Shown piece by piece: positions 1-9,675 of a stretch of 64,000 nucleotides of DNA. Position numbers and translations under genes: made by a program. This DNA is from Afipia sp. (GTDB taxonomy: Bacteria > Pseudomonadota > Alphaproteobacteria > Rhizobiales > Xanthobacteraceae). The stretch lies in the NCBI GenBank assembly GCA_016201045.1, contig JACQDM010000007.1, positions 310,001 to 374,000 on the forward strand, in the 5' to 3' direction. The notes below the pieces were generated by a model, which was not told the DNA's origin, did not search any database, and saw only the letters and a list, made by a program, of their open reading frames with translations. Position 1 is the first letter of the stretch; every line of letters starts with the position of its first letter.

Positions 1-2
1 CG

Positions 3-101
3 AGCCGCATCACGGCCGTCTCCGCTCTCAAGCAGCGTGAACTCGCCCGCGCCATCAAGCGCTCGCGTTTTCTCGGATTGCTGCCTTACGTTATTCGCTA
101 A
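3..101 (+). CDS. rpsR: 30S ribosomal protein S18, C-terminal part (5' truncated by window edge)
   Basis: Manual translation of frame 3 gives [32 protein letters not shown], the S18 C-terminus; followed by DUF2232 and rplI as in alphaproteobacterial operons. Confidence 0.93.
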   Translation, partial: SRITAVSALKQRELARAIKRSRFLGLLPYVIR

Positions 102-214
102 AAATCCCGGGGCGCCGGAATCGTCCGGCGCTCCGTTTCATAACACCCGGCGTCGTGCCGTTGTGGATGGTTGGGGCCCAAGCCTCTAACCGCTCGAAGG
201 GGGCGGGACAGCTG

Positions 215-1180
215 ATGATTGCAGTCGTTCTCACCGCATTTGCAGCGGGCGTCGCAGCGGCGCTGATGTTCGCGTCCATTGTTTCGGGCGCGCTTGCATC
301 GCTCTTCCTGTTCTATCTCGCCCCCTTGCCGCTGATGGTTGCCGCGATGGGATGGGGTCCGATCGCGGCACTGCTCGGTGGCGTGTTCGCCATCGTCGGT
401 CTCGGCGCGACTTTCAGTTCTTCGTACATGGCCGCCTTCGCGCTGACGATTGCGCTTCCTGCCTGGTGGCTCGGCCACCTCGCGTTGCTTGCCCGTCCGG
501 CTTCCAACGATCCGCAGCTTGCCGCCATTGCACCATCGCTCGACTGGTATCCGGTCGGCCGCATCCTGATCTGGACGGCGCTGTTCGCATCGATCACGAC
601 ATTCGGAGCGCTACTCACGCTCGGCAGCGATGCCGCTGGAATCGAATCCGGTTTGCGTCGCGGGCTTGAGATCGTGATCGGCGGACGCATGTCGGGGTCG
701 GTTCAGGGCGAGCGGGCGCGGGTTCTCGATCTTCTGGTATCGATCGCGCCGGGCGCCGCGACCGTCATTGCGATGGTGACGCTGACGCTCAATCTGTGGC
801 TCGCTGCCAAAATCACCGCGATGTCCGGGCGGCTTCGCCGCCCTTGGCCTGACCTGCGCGCGACGGTACTGCCACCTACAGCACTCGCCGCGCTGGCTGC
901 CATGCTCGCATTGTGTTTCGCCGGCGGACTGATCGCCATCGCAGCACAGGTCGCAGCCTCCGCACTGATGATGGCCTACGCGATGACAGGCTTCGCGACT
1001 CTGCACACCGTCATGCAATCCTTCGCAGGCCGCAGTTTCGTGCTTGGCTCGGTCTATGCCGCGACCATCTTTATCGGCTGGCCGCTGATCGGAATGATCG
1101 GCCTTGGCCTTGCCGATGCAATTTTCGGAATTCGTCAGACCTACTGGACACGGCGCGGCCCACCCGCCCCCGTCTCCTGA
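215..1180 (+). CDS. DUF2232 family multi-pass membrane protein
   Basis: ORF 155..1180; hydrophobic, lies between rpsR and rplI. ATG at 215 with a purine-rich upstream stretch is a likely start. Confidence 0.8.
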   Translation: MIAVVLTAFAAGVAAALMFASIVSGALASLFLFYLAPLPLMVAAMGWGPIAALLGGVFAIVGLGATFSSSYMAAFALTIALPAWWLGHLALLARPASNDPQLAAIAPSLDWYPVGRILIWTALFASITTFGALLTLGSDAAGIESGLRRGLEIVIGGRMSGSVQGERARVLDLLVSIAPGAATVIAMVTLTLNLWLAAKITAMSGRLRRPWPDLRATVLPPTALAALAAMLALCFAGGLIAIAAQVAASALMMAYAMTGFATLHTVMQSFAGRSFVLGSVYAATIFIGWPLIGMIGLGLADAIFGIRQTYWTRRGPPAPVS

Positions 1181-1222
1181 TCTCACACTCATTTCAAACA
1201 ACAACTCGAACGGAGACCTAAA

Positions 1223-1837
1223 ATGGAAGTCATTCTTTTGGAACGCGTCGGCAAGCTCGGCCAGATGGGCGATGTCGTCAAAGTGAAGGATGGTTACGCG
1301 CGTAATTTCCTGCTCAAGCGCAACAAGGCGCTGCGCGCCACCACCGAGAACCGCGCCAAGTACGACGGCATGAAGGCAGAGCTTCAGGCCAAGAACATTC
1401 AGGCCAAGGGCGAGGCGACCAAGGTCGCCGAGAAGATCGAAGGCCGCAACGTCATTGTCATTCGCCAGGCTTCGGAAACAGGGCAGCTTTACGGTTCGGT
1501 GTCGGTGCGCGACATCATGGCGGCACTGGAGAAGGACGGCGTCTCGCTCAATCGCCAGCAGGTGCTTCTCGATGCGCCGATCAAGACCATTGGCAAGCAC
1601 AACATCCACATTGCTGTGCATCCGGAAGTCGAAATCCACGTGACCGCCACGGTAGCGCGTTCGGAAGCCGAAGCCGATCGCATCAATCGCGGCGAAGACG
1701 TCAACACCCGCAAGGAAGATCAAGACGCTGCCGCCGAAGCCATCGCAGCAGCCGGCGAGTTTTTCGACCCCGAAGCGCTCGACAATCAGGCCGCGCAACG
1801 CGCGGAAGAAACGCCTGCCCCGACGGAAGAGAAGTAA
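1223..1837 (+). CDS. rplI: 50S ribosomal protein L9
   Basis: [37 protein letters not shown] is the L9 signature. Confidence 0.97.
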   Translation: MEVILLERVGKLGQMGDVVKVKDGYARNFLLKRNKALRATTENRAKYDGMKAELQAKNIQAKGEATKVAEKIEGRNVIVIRQASETGQLYGSVSVRDIMAALEKDGVSLNRQQVLLDAPIKTIGKHNIHIAVHPEVEIHVTATVARSEAEADRINRGEDVNTRKEDQDAAAEAIAAAGEFFDPEALDNQAAQRAEETPAPTEEK

Positions 1838-1876
1838 CGCTTCGGCGCAAGCCGCTGTGTCATCTCATAAAGAAAG

Positions 1877-1900
1877 GCCCGGTCTCGTGACCGGGCTTTT
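1877..1900 (+). terminator. Rho-independent terminator after rplI
   Basis: gcccggtc-tcgt-gaccgggc followed by tttt. Confidence 0.9.
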
Positions 1901-1923
1901 CGACTCTCAGAATTGCTAAGCGC

Positions 1924-2700
1924 TTATTGCGAAATCGGAACGCGCGGCGGTCCGGCTGGTTGAACGGCCGCGACCGAAGGTGTCGGCGCGCCGAGGTCGA
2001 TCGTCAAAGGTCCGGTCGGAAGATCTGCGACCGACTTCGGTCCTTGGGGGACCGGCGGCGTCTGATTGTCCTGCGGCGCCGGAGTGACGGCGGGCACGGG
2101 ATCGGGACGCGAGACTTCTTCTTTCGGCGGCACGCTTGCGACCTCGGGCTTCGGCGGTTTGCCCTTTGCGCCTTTCTGCTTGGGATTCAGCTTCGGGTTT
2201 TCAGGCGGCTTGCCCTGCTCATCCGGACTTGGCTCCGGCGCGCCCGGAATATTCTCTAGCCCATCGACATCGGGACGCGACGCTTCGCGGGTCGGCTTGC
2301 GTCCCTTGGCGCCTTCGCGCTGACCGTCCTTCGCTTCATCGCGTGACGCAACGTCAGGCTTGGAGTCGGGTTTCGGTGTCCTCTTGGACTCCTCGCCCTG
2401 CTTGGTGAGGTTGCCGCCCGGCAAAGCAGCGTTGGCCGCGCCGTTCGACAAAACGTAAGCCGACATGGCGGCAGCCATGTCCGTGCTGGTGGTGTAGTGC
2501 TGGCGCAAAAAGCCCGGAAGCGAACCTGGCGCGACTGTTTTCAGCAATCCGCGCGAACTTTTGTGACACAGCGAACAAGTCGAAGAGAAGATCGCCGAGG
2601 GCGGCTTACCGGCTTCGAGATTTTCAGCTCCGGCGGGAGCAGAAGCCAACCCGCAAAGCATAAAAATCACCGCCGCCAAATTGAGCGCTCGGCTCACCAT
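1924..2700 (-). CDS. Secreted cytochrome c-like protein with long Pro/Lys-rich C-terminal tail
   Basis: Signal peptide from MVSRALN; CSLCHK (CxxCH) haem-binding motif; low-complexity Pro-rich tail. Upstream part of the 312-aa ORF is probably not translated. Confidence 0.7.
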   Translation of the reverse strand: MVSRALNLAAVIFMLCGLASAPAGAENLEAGKPPSAIFSSTCSLCHKSSRGLLKTVAPGSLPGFLRQHYTTSTDMAAAMSAYVLSNGAANAALPGGNLTKQGEESKRTPKPDSKPDVASRDEAKDGQREGAKGRKPTREASRPDVDGLENIPGAPEPSPDEQGKPPENPKLNPKQKGAKGKPPKPEVASVPPKEEVSRPDPVPAVTPAPQDNQTPPVPQGPKSVADLPTGPLTIDLGAPTPSVAAVQPAGPPRVPISQ

Positions 2701-2985
2701 TCCAATGTCTCCAGATATAAGGCGTCCGGGCGGACTAACCACGCGCGAACCGGCTGCCAATCTCACGTCACCTTTAGCGGATTGCGCCGCGAATGGAAGG
2801 CCCATGCTTTCGCATCTTTGTGAGGCGAAAAATGGGGCCCTGAACCAGTTTGTGAGAGTCATTTCAGCCTCTTGGCACGGAAACGAGCCGGCTATAAATT
2901 ACCGTTGTTCTGAGATACCCGCGACGGCTCGGGAACGCATCGGTCAAAAAAGCGTTCTGACGGCTGTGTTTTCTGGATTACTCCG

Positions 2986-4236
2986 ATGGACCGTTTGTTA
3001 CGGTTTCTTCTGAGCCAGTTTATCCGCAAAGGCTCAGTGACATTCACGACGCCAACCGGAGCCCGCTTCACCTGCGGGGACGGCACCGGCCAACCAGTCA
3101 GCGTCAGAATTCTCGACCACGCCTCGGAGCGTCATCTTCTGTTTGATCCGGAACTTGCTCTCGGCGAAATCTATACCGATGGCACACTCGTGATGGAGCA
3201 AGGCTCCATTGCCGATCTGCTTGCGGTTGCGATGGATCAGCCAGACATGATGCCGCGATGGAGCGGCCTGATGTGGTGGGCGCGCTATCTTGTCCGGCAC
3301 CTTCAGCAGTTCAATTCGCAGTGGCGATCGAAGCGCAACGTCGCGAGGCACTACGATCTCGACGCGCGGCTGTATCGCCTCTTCCTCGACGCGGACATGC
3401 AATACAGCTGCGCCTATTTCGACACGCCGGACACGTCGCTCGACGATGCACAACTGGCAAAGAAGCGGCACATCGCAGCCAAGCTGTTGGTAAAACCCAA
3501 TCAGCGCATTCTCGATATCGGATGCGGCTGGGGCGGCCTTGGTCTTTACCTCGCCGGCGTCGCCGGAGCGAACGTCACCGGCGTCACGTTGTCCAAAGAA
3601 CAGCTTGGCGTCGCCAACGCGCGCGCAAGCGAAATGGGGCTGAGCGACCGTGCGAAATTCCTGCTGCAGGATTATCGCGCTGTGCCGGGCCCATTCGATC
3701 GGATCGTTTCGGTGGGCATGTTCGAACATGTCGGTGTCGATTTCTACGACACCTACTTCAGGCACTGCGCGGACGTGCTGGCAGATGACGGCGTGATGCT
3801 GCTCCATGCCATCGGCCGCCCGGAAGGGCCCGGCATCACCAACCCTTGGGTCGCAAAATACATCTTCCCCGGTGGCTATATCCCTGCACTGTCGGAGGTT
3901 CTGCCCGCCATCGAACGCTCCGGGCTTCTCGTCGACGACATCGAAATTCTGCGCATACACTACGCTTACACGCTGAAAGCCTGGCGCGAACGGTTCTTGG
4001 CCCATCGCGCGGAAGCGGCGAGACTTTTCGACGAACGCTTTGTGCGGATGTGGGAATTCTATCTCGCGGCGTCCGAAATGGCGTTCAGCAAGCAGGCCAC
4101 GATGGTATTCCAGATTCAGCTGAGCAAAAAACAGGGTGCCGTTCCGATCACACGGGACTACCTTGTCCGCGAGGAAGCCCGCTTGCGTGCCGCCGAGGCG
4201 GCGAACGGCCCGCCGCTACGGCTCGCGGGCGAATAA
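2986..4236 (+). CDS. cfa: Cyclopropane-fatty-acyl-phospholipid synthase family methyltransferase
   Basis: QYSCAYFD, LDIGCGWGG, VSVGMFEHVG motifs. Confidence 0.93.
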   Translation: MDRLLRFLLSQFIRKGSVTFTTPTGARFTCGDGTGQPVSVRILDHASERHLLFDPELALGEIYTDGTLVMEQGSIADLLAVAMDQPDMMPRWSGLMWWARYLVRHLQQFNSQWRSKRNVARHYDLDARLYRLFLDADMQYSCAYFDTPDTSLDDAQLAKKRHIAAKLLVKPNQRILDIGCGWGGLGLYLAGVAGANVTGVTLSKEQLGVANARASEMGLSDRAKFLLQDYRAVPGPFDRIVSVGMFEHVGVDFYDTYFRHCADVLADDGVMLLHAIGRPEGPGITNPWVAKYIFPGGYIPALSEVLPAIERSGLLVDDIEILRIHYAYTLKAWRERFLAHRAEAARLFDERFVRMWEFYLAASEMAFSKQATMVFQIQLSKKQGAVPITRDYLVREEARLRAAEAANGPPLRLAGE

Positions 4237-4447
4237 TCCAGATTTTCCAATGGTGCGGCTCCGGCTGCCGCCAAGTCTCAAGAGACGCTGCAAATCAAGC
4301 GTTTCTTGAATGTTTCTTTTTCAGTTGTGATCAGATGTGGACAGACCGTTTACGACTTTCATCCGCGACTCGCTGAGTATTAGGTGGTCGCCCGTATCGA
4401 GTGCCATCCGCCCTGCTTTCGTCCGAATAAAAGACCATTGAACCTTC

Positions 4448-5947
4448 ATGGCCAATCTCGATTCGAACATCGTCAAACTCGCGCCCGAAGCCGGAACGCC
4501 GGCATTCCGTAGCGCGCCGCATAATATCGAGGCCGAACAGGCGCTTCTCGGCGCGATCCTCGTCAACAACGATGCCTTCGACCGCGTTTCGAACTTTCTC
4601 GAGCCCAAGCACTTCTTCGAGCCCATTCACCAGATGGTGTATGAAACGGCTGCAAGTCTCATCCGCGCCGGGAAAATTGCCACGCCCGTCACGCTGAAGA
4701 CCTTCCTGCCCGCCGATACCGATCTCGGTGGGATGACGGTTGCGCAATATCTCGCTCGCCTTGCCGCCGAAGCGACCACCATCATCAACGCACAGGACTA
4801 CGGCCGCACGGTCTACGATCTGTCGATCCGGCGCGATCTCATTCGTGTCGGCGAGGACATGGTCAACGTAGCCTTCGACGCGCCGGTGGATTTCGCGCCG
4901 CGCGCGCAGATCGAGGATGCCGAACGCAAGCTCTACGACCTTGCCGAAACCGGCCGCTATGAAGGCGGCTTCCAGAAATTCACGATGGCGGCCACCACCG
5001 CCATCGACATGGCTGCGAACGCCTATATGCGCGACGGAAAATTGTCGGGCATCGCCACCGGACTGCGCAGCCTCGACGCCAAGATGGGCGGCTTGCAGAA
5101 GTCGGACTTGGTAATCGTGGCCGGACGCCCCGGCATGGGCAAGACGGCGCTTGCCACCAACATCGCCTACAACATCGCACGCGCGCATCGCGACGAGCAG
5201 CAAGCGGACGGCACTAAGAAAACCACCAATGGCGGCATCGTCGGATTCTTCTCCTGCGAAATGTCGGCTGAGCAGCTGGCGACGCGCGTTCTCGCCGAGC
5301 AGACCGGAATTCCGTCAAGCACGATCCGCCGTGGCGGCATTACGCAGGACGAATTCGAAACGATCAAAAACCACGCTATCGAACTTGAGCAGTTGCCGTT
5401 GTTCATCGACGAAACGGGCGGCCTGTCGATTTCGCAACTCACAGCGCGCGCGCGGCGACTGAAGCGGCAAAAAGGTCTCGACGTCATTGTAGTGGACTAC
5501 ATCCAGCTCCTTCAAGGCACAGGCCGCCGCGCCGACAATCGCGTGCAGGAAGTCACCGAGATCACCACGAGCCTGAAGGCGCTGGCGAAAGAACTGAACG
5601 TGCCGGTCGTCGCGCTCTCGCAGCTGTCGCGTCAGGTGGAAAGCCGCGACGACAAGCGGCCTCAGTTGTCGGACCTGCGTGAATCCGGTTCCATCGAACA
5701 GGACGCCGACGTGGTGCTGTTCGTTTATCGTGAGGAATACTATCTCCAGAATAAGGAGCCGCGGCCGGGCACCGACGACTACATCAAATGGCAGACCGAG
5801 ATGGCCGCCGTCCACGGCAAGGCTGAGGTCATCATCGGCAAACAGCGCCACGGCCCGACCGGGACCGTGCCGCTTCAATTCGAAGCAATGGTGACCCGCT
5901 TTGCCGATCTCGAAGACGAAAACCGGATGCCTGCGCAGATCAAATAA
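4448..5947 (+). CDS. dnaB: Replicative DNA helicase DnaB
   Basis: PHNIEAEQALLGAIL, Walker A GRPGMGKTA, DYIQLL, RESGSIEQDADVV. Confidence 0.97.
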   Translation: MANLDSNIVKLAPEAGTPAFRSAPHNIEAEQALLGAILVNNDAFDRVSNFLEPKHFFEPIHQMVYETAASLIRAGKIATPVTLKTFLPADTDLGGMTVAQYLARLAAEATTIINAQDYGRTVYDLSIRRDLIRVGEDMVNVAFDAPVDFAPRAQIEDAERKLYDLAETGRYEGGFQKFTMAATTAIDMAANAYMRDGKLSGIATGLRSLDAKMGGLQKSDLVIVAGRPGMGKTALATNIAYNIARAHRDEQQADGTKKTTNGGIVGFFSCEMSAEQLATRVLAEQTGIPSSTIRRGGITQDEFETIKNHAIELEQLPLFIDETGGLSISQLTARARRLKRQKGLDVIVVDYIQLLQGTGRRADNRVQEVTEITTSLKALAKELNVPVVALSQLSRQVESRDDKRPQLSDLRESGSIEQDADVVLFVYREEYYLQNKEPRPGTDDYIKWQTEMAAVHGKAEVIIGKQRHGPTGTVPLQFEAMVTRFADLEDENRMPAQIK

Positions 5948-6038
5948 GGCTGCTTTTCCGGCCGGCCTGAGACCGATTATCCCGCCAAATCCGCCCTTTA
6001 CGCTCGGCCGATTGTGCTAAGACGGGCTCAAATCCGCA

Positions 6039-7247
6039 TTGGCACCGATTGAGATTCAGCCGTTGAACCGCGCCTCCGATCCAAAATCCATGACCGCCGA
6101 TAGCGCCCCGATGGCGAGCCCGGACGACGCGGCAGCGCTCGCGGCTGCGACCGGCGTTCTGACCATCGACCTCGATGCACTGACTGCGAACTGGAACAAG
6201 CTCGACAGCGCAGGCGTGCCGGCCGAATGCGCGGCCGTCGTGAAGGCCGATGCCTACGGCTGCGGATTGGTGCCGGTGACCAAGGCGCTGTCGAAGGCCG
6301 GATGCAAAACGTTCTTTGTCGCGACTTTGGACGAAGCCAAATCCGTGCGCGAGACTGCGCCGAATTCCGTCATCTATGTGCTCGACGGCTTCTTCTCCGG
6401 TACAGGCGATGCTTTCGCAAAACTCAATTGCCGTCCGGTGATCGGCGATCCGAGCGAACTCGCGGAATGGGATGTCTTCCGCTTGCAGACTGGTTGGCGC
6501 GGCGACTGCGCGATCCATATCGATACCGGCATGAACCGTCTCGGTTTTGCGATGGCCGAGGCGCAGAGTCTTCTTCCGCGCATCCGGCGCGGCGAGCACG
6601 GAATCTCGCTGGTGATGAGCCATCTCATCAGCGCCGAATTGCTGAACGAAACTTCGAACGGGCGTCAGGTCGGCGCGTTTCGCGAGATCGCCTCGCAGTT
6701 CACAGGCGTGCCCGCATCGCTGTCGAATTCATCGGGCATCTTTCTCGGATCGCAATTTCACTTCGACATGGTGCGGCCGGGTGCAGCGCTCTACGGCGTC
6801 AACCCAACACCGGAAGCCGACACGCCGATGCATCCAGTGGTTGAACTCAAGGCCCGCATCGCGCAGATCCGCCGCGTTCAGGAAGGCGAGACCGTCGGTT
6901 ACGGCGGAATATGGACGGCGCGACGCCCGACACGATTGGCCATTGTCGCTGCGGGTTATGCCGACGGCTATTTCCGGGTCGCAGGCGGCATCGACGGCAT
7001 GCGGAGTGCCGAGATCGTTGTTGCGGGCGTGCGCTGTCCCATCGCAGGCCGCATCTCGATGGACCTGATGGCTGTCGACATCACCGATTTGCCACCCAAC
7101 GCTGTGAAACGCGGCGGCATGGTGACGCTGATCGGCGACGGGATCACCGTGGATGAGTTGGCTCACCATTTCGGCACAATCGGCTATGAGGTGCTGACCA
7201 GCCTCGGCAGGCGCTACGCGCGGATCTACAAGGGCGCTGTCGATTAA
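6039..7247 (+). CDS. alr: Alanine racemase
   Basis: AAVVKADAYGCG PLP-lysine motif; GRISMDLMAVDITD. Confidence 0.95.
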   Translation: MAPIEIQPLNRASDPKSMTADSAPMASPDDAAALAAATGVLTIDLDALTANWNKLDSAGVPAECAAVVKADAYGCGLVPVTKALSKAGCKTFFVATLDEAKSVRETAPNSVIYVLDGFFSGTGDAFAKLNCRPVIGDPSELAEWDVFRLQTGWRGDCAIHIDTGMNRLGFAMAEAQSLLPRIRRGEHGISLVMSHLISAELLNETSNGRQVGAFREIASQFTGVPASLSNSSGIFLGSQFHFDMVRPGAALYGVNPTPEADTPMHPVVELKARIAQIRRVQEGETVGYGGIWTARRPTRLAIVAAGYADGYFRVAGGIDGMRSAEIVVAGVRCPIAGRISMDLMAVDITDLPPNAVKRGGMVTLIGDGITVDELAHHFGTIGYEVLTSLGRRYARIYKGAVD

Positions 7248-7348
7248 GGCCTGTGGAAGGCCCAGAACGGCCTTGACTTTTGGCCGAAAATATAGAACAA
7301 ACAAAGAACAAATTTCGGGCTGGATTCTGGCTTTTGAGGCTGACCACA

Positions 7349-8800
7349 ATGGCGCGCGCGGCCGTTCTTTCGTTTGTCTGCCAGAATTGCGGTGCCGCCT
7401 ACAATAAGTGGCAGGGCAAGTGCGAGTCCTGCAACGAATGGAATTCGCTCTCCGAGGAAGGCTCGGAGGCGACTTCTGTCCCCGCCAACCTTCGCGCCAA
7501 GCGCAAGGGCCGCCTCATCAAGCTCGAAACCCTGACCGGCGCATCTGAAGACGCGCCGCGTTTGCCTTCGGGAATGGCTGAACTCGATCGCGTCACCGGC
7601 GGCGGATTGGTGCGCGGATCGGTAATCCTGATGGCGGGCGATCCCGGCATCGGCAAATCCACTCTGCTCACGCAAGCAACAAGCCTGATGGCGCGCGCGG
7701 GACATCGCGCGGTTTATATTTCCGGCGAAGAAGCCATCGGTCAGGTGCGGCTGCGAGCCGAGCGTCTCGGCCTGTCCGATGCGGCCGTGCAACTCGCCGC
7801 CGAAACCTCCGTAGAAGACATCATCGCCACGCTCTCGGAAGGCACGCCCCCTCGCCTCGTCGTCATCGATTCCATCCAGACGATGTGGACCGATACGGTT
7901 GAGTCGGCGCCCGGAACGGTAACGCAGGTTCGCGCCTCCGCGCAGGCACTGATCCGTTTCGCCAAGCGAAGCGGCGCGGCGCTCATTCTTGTCGGTCACG
8001 TCACGAAGGACGGACAAATCGCAGGCCCTCGCGTCGTTGAACACATGGTCGATGCCGTGTTGAGCTTCGAGGGCGAAGGCTCGCAGCAATTCCGCGTGTT
8101 GCGCGCGGTGAAAAACCGCTTCGGCCCCACCGATGAAATCGGCGTGTTCGAGATGACGGGCCTGGGCCTGCGCGAAGTCTCCAATCCGTCCGAGCTGTTT
8201 TTGTCGGAGCGCGATCTTGGATCGCCGGGTACCGCCGTGTTCGCCGGAATCGAAGGCACACGCCCTGTGCTGGTCGAATTGCAGGCCCTCGTTGCACCGA
8301 CGTCGTTGGGCACGCCGCGCCGCGCGGTCGTGGGCTGGGATCCCTCGAGGCTGTCGATGGTGCTGGCTGTGCTGGAGGCGCATTGCGGCGTCAAACTTGG
8401 CGGGCACGACGTGTACCTAAACGTCGCGGGCGGCCTTCGCATCAATGAACCCGCAGCCGATATGGCTGCTGCCGCCGCCCTTGTCTCGTCGCTCGTGAAC
8501 GCGCCGCTGCCGGTGGACGCGGTCTATTTCGGCGAGATATCGCTGTCGGGTGCCGTGCGCCCGGTCGCACAGACCTCCGCGCGCTTGAAGGAAGCCGCCA
8601 AACTCGGATTTGCGCGCGCCGTTGTGCCTGAAACCGCCCGTGGCGATAGCGGAAGCGACGCGGGACTTTCTCTTACCTCCGTGGGATCGCTGACCTCGCT
8701 TGTGGCCGATATCGCGGCCAATGGACAAAACATCGGGCGAAAAGCCACAGCAGGCGAAAAAGCCCAGCAGACACCGAAATTGGTGCGGCGGGAGGGCTGA
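7349..8800 (+). CDS. radA: DNA repair protein RadA
   Basis: N-terminal zinc finger CQNCGAAYNKWQGKCESC, Walker A GDPGIGKST, KNRFG motif; ATG at 7349. Confidence 0.96.
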   Translation: MARAAVLSFVCQNCGAAYNKWQGKCESCNEWNSLSEEGSEATSVPANLRAKRKGRLIKLETLTGASEDAPRLPSGMAELDRVTGGGLVRGSVILMAGDPGIGKSTLLTQATSLMARAGHRAVYISGEEAIGQVRLRAERLGLSDAAVQLAAETSVEDIIATLSEGTPPRLVVIDSIQTMWTDTVESAPGTVTQVRASAQALIRFAKRSGAALILVGHVTKDGQIAGPRVVEHMVDAVLSFEGEGSQQFRVLRAVKNRFGPTDEIGVFEMTGLGLREVSNPSELFLSERDLGSPGTAVFAGIEGTRPVLVELQALVAPTSLGTPRRAVVGWDPSRLSMVLAVLEAHCGVKLGGHDVYLNVAGGLRINEPAADMAAAAALVSSLVNAPLPVDAVYFGEISLSGAVRPVAQTSARLKEAAKLGFARAVVPETARGDSGSDAGLSLTSVGSLTSLVADIAANGQNIGRKATAGEKAQQTPKLVRREG

Positions 8801-8999
8801 CGCGGCAGGTCGCGCAGGCTAGATAACCGGCGCGTCCGGGACCATTGAGCTTCGAATCCACAGGGACAACCCTTCGTTGACTCTGCAAACGGATTTACGG
8901 GTTTTCTGGCCTTGCGGGACGTGCGATATGGCCCTCACCTAAAAGGCCAGCGACCACGCCGATTCGTGGTTTTCAGCGACGGGCGGACCAGACGGACCA

Positions 9000-9644
9000 A
9001 TGCCGATAACGCTTCTCGACATTATTGTTCTCGCCGTGATGCTGCTGTCGGGCCTTCTGGCGATGATCCGCGGCTTCATGCGCGAGATCCTCTCCATAGC
9101 TGCGTGGGGCGCTGCGGCCCTCACCACTCTTTACGCTTATCAGAAGCTGGTCCCGACCGCGAAGACCTACATCGCAAACGATACGGCAGCGACTTTGGCC
9201 GTTGTCGCCGGTGTATTCATCGTCACGCTGATCCTCGTCTCCATCGTCACGGTACGCATCTCCGACATGATCCTCGACTCGCGGATCGTCGCGCTCGACC
9301 GCACCCTCGGCTTTCTGTTCGGCCTCGCGCGCGGCCTGCTCATCATGGTGGTGGCGTTTTTGTTCTTCGCCTGGCTCGTGACGGACAAACAACAGCCCGA
9401 TTGGGTGCGTAATGCGAAGTCACGGACTGTGCTTCAGGGAACCGGCGATTGGCTGATGTCGCTCTTGCCGGATGACCCCGAGAACACCATCTTGAAGAGG
9501 TTCAAGAAAAAGGGCGACGACGAGCAGACCGATGCTGCTCCGGATTTGCGCACCACCGGGTCAATCGGTGGCAATGAGGGCGGATATCCCAAGGCTTCGC
9601 GCGATGGGCTCAGGCAGTTGATCGACGGTACGGCGGGACGCTGA
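9000..9644 (+). CDS. CvpA family membrane protein
   Basis: MPITLLDIIVLAVMLLSGLLAMIRGFMREILSI; upstream of purF as in other bacteria. Confidence 0.88.
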   Translation: MPITLLDIIVLAVMLLSGLLAMIRGFMREILSIAAWGAAALTTLYAYQKLVPTAKTYIANDTAATLAVVAGVFIVTLILVSIVTVRISDMILDSRIVALDRTLGFLFGLARGLLIMVVAFLFFAWLVTDKQQPDWVRNAKSRTVLQGTGDWLMSLLPDDPENTILKRFKKKGDDEQTDAAPDLRTTGSIGGNEGGYPKASRDGLRQLIDGTAGR

Positions 9645-9675
9645 TCCCGTGAGCAATAGAGGCGTGGTGAACCAC

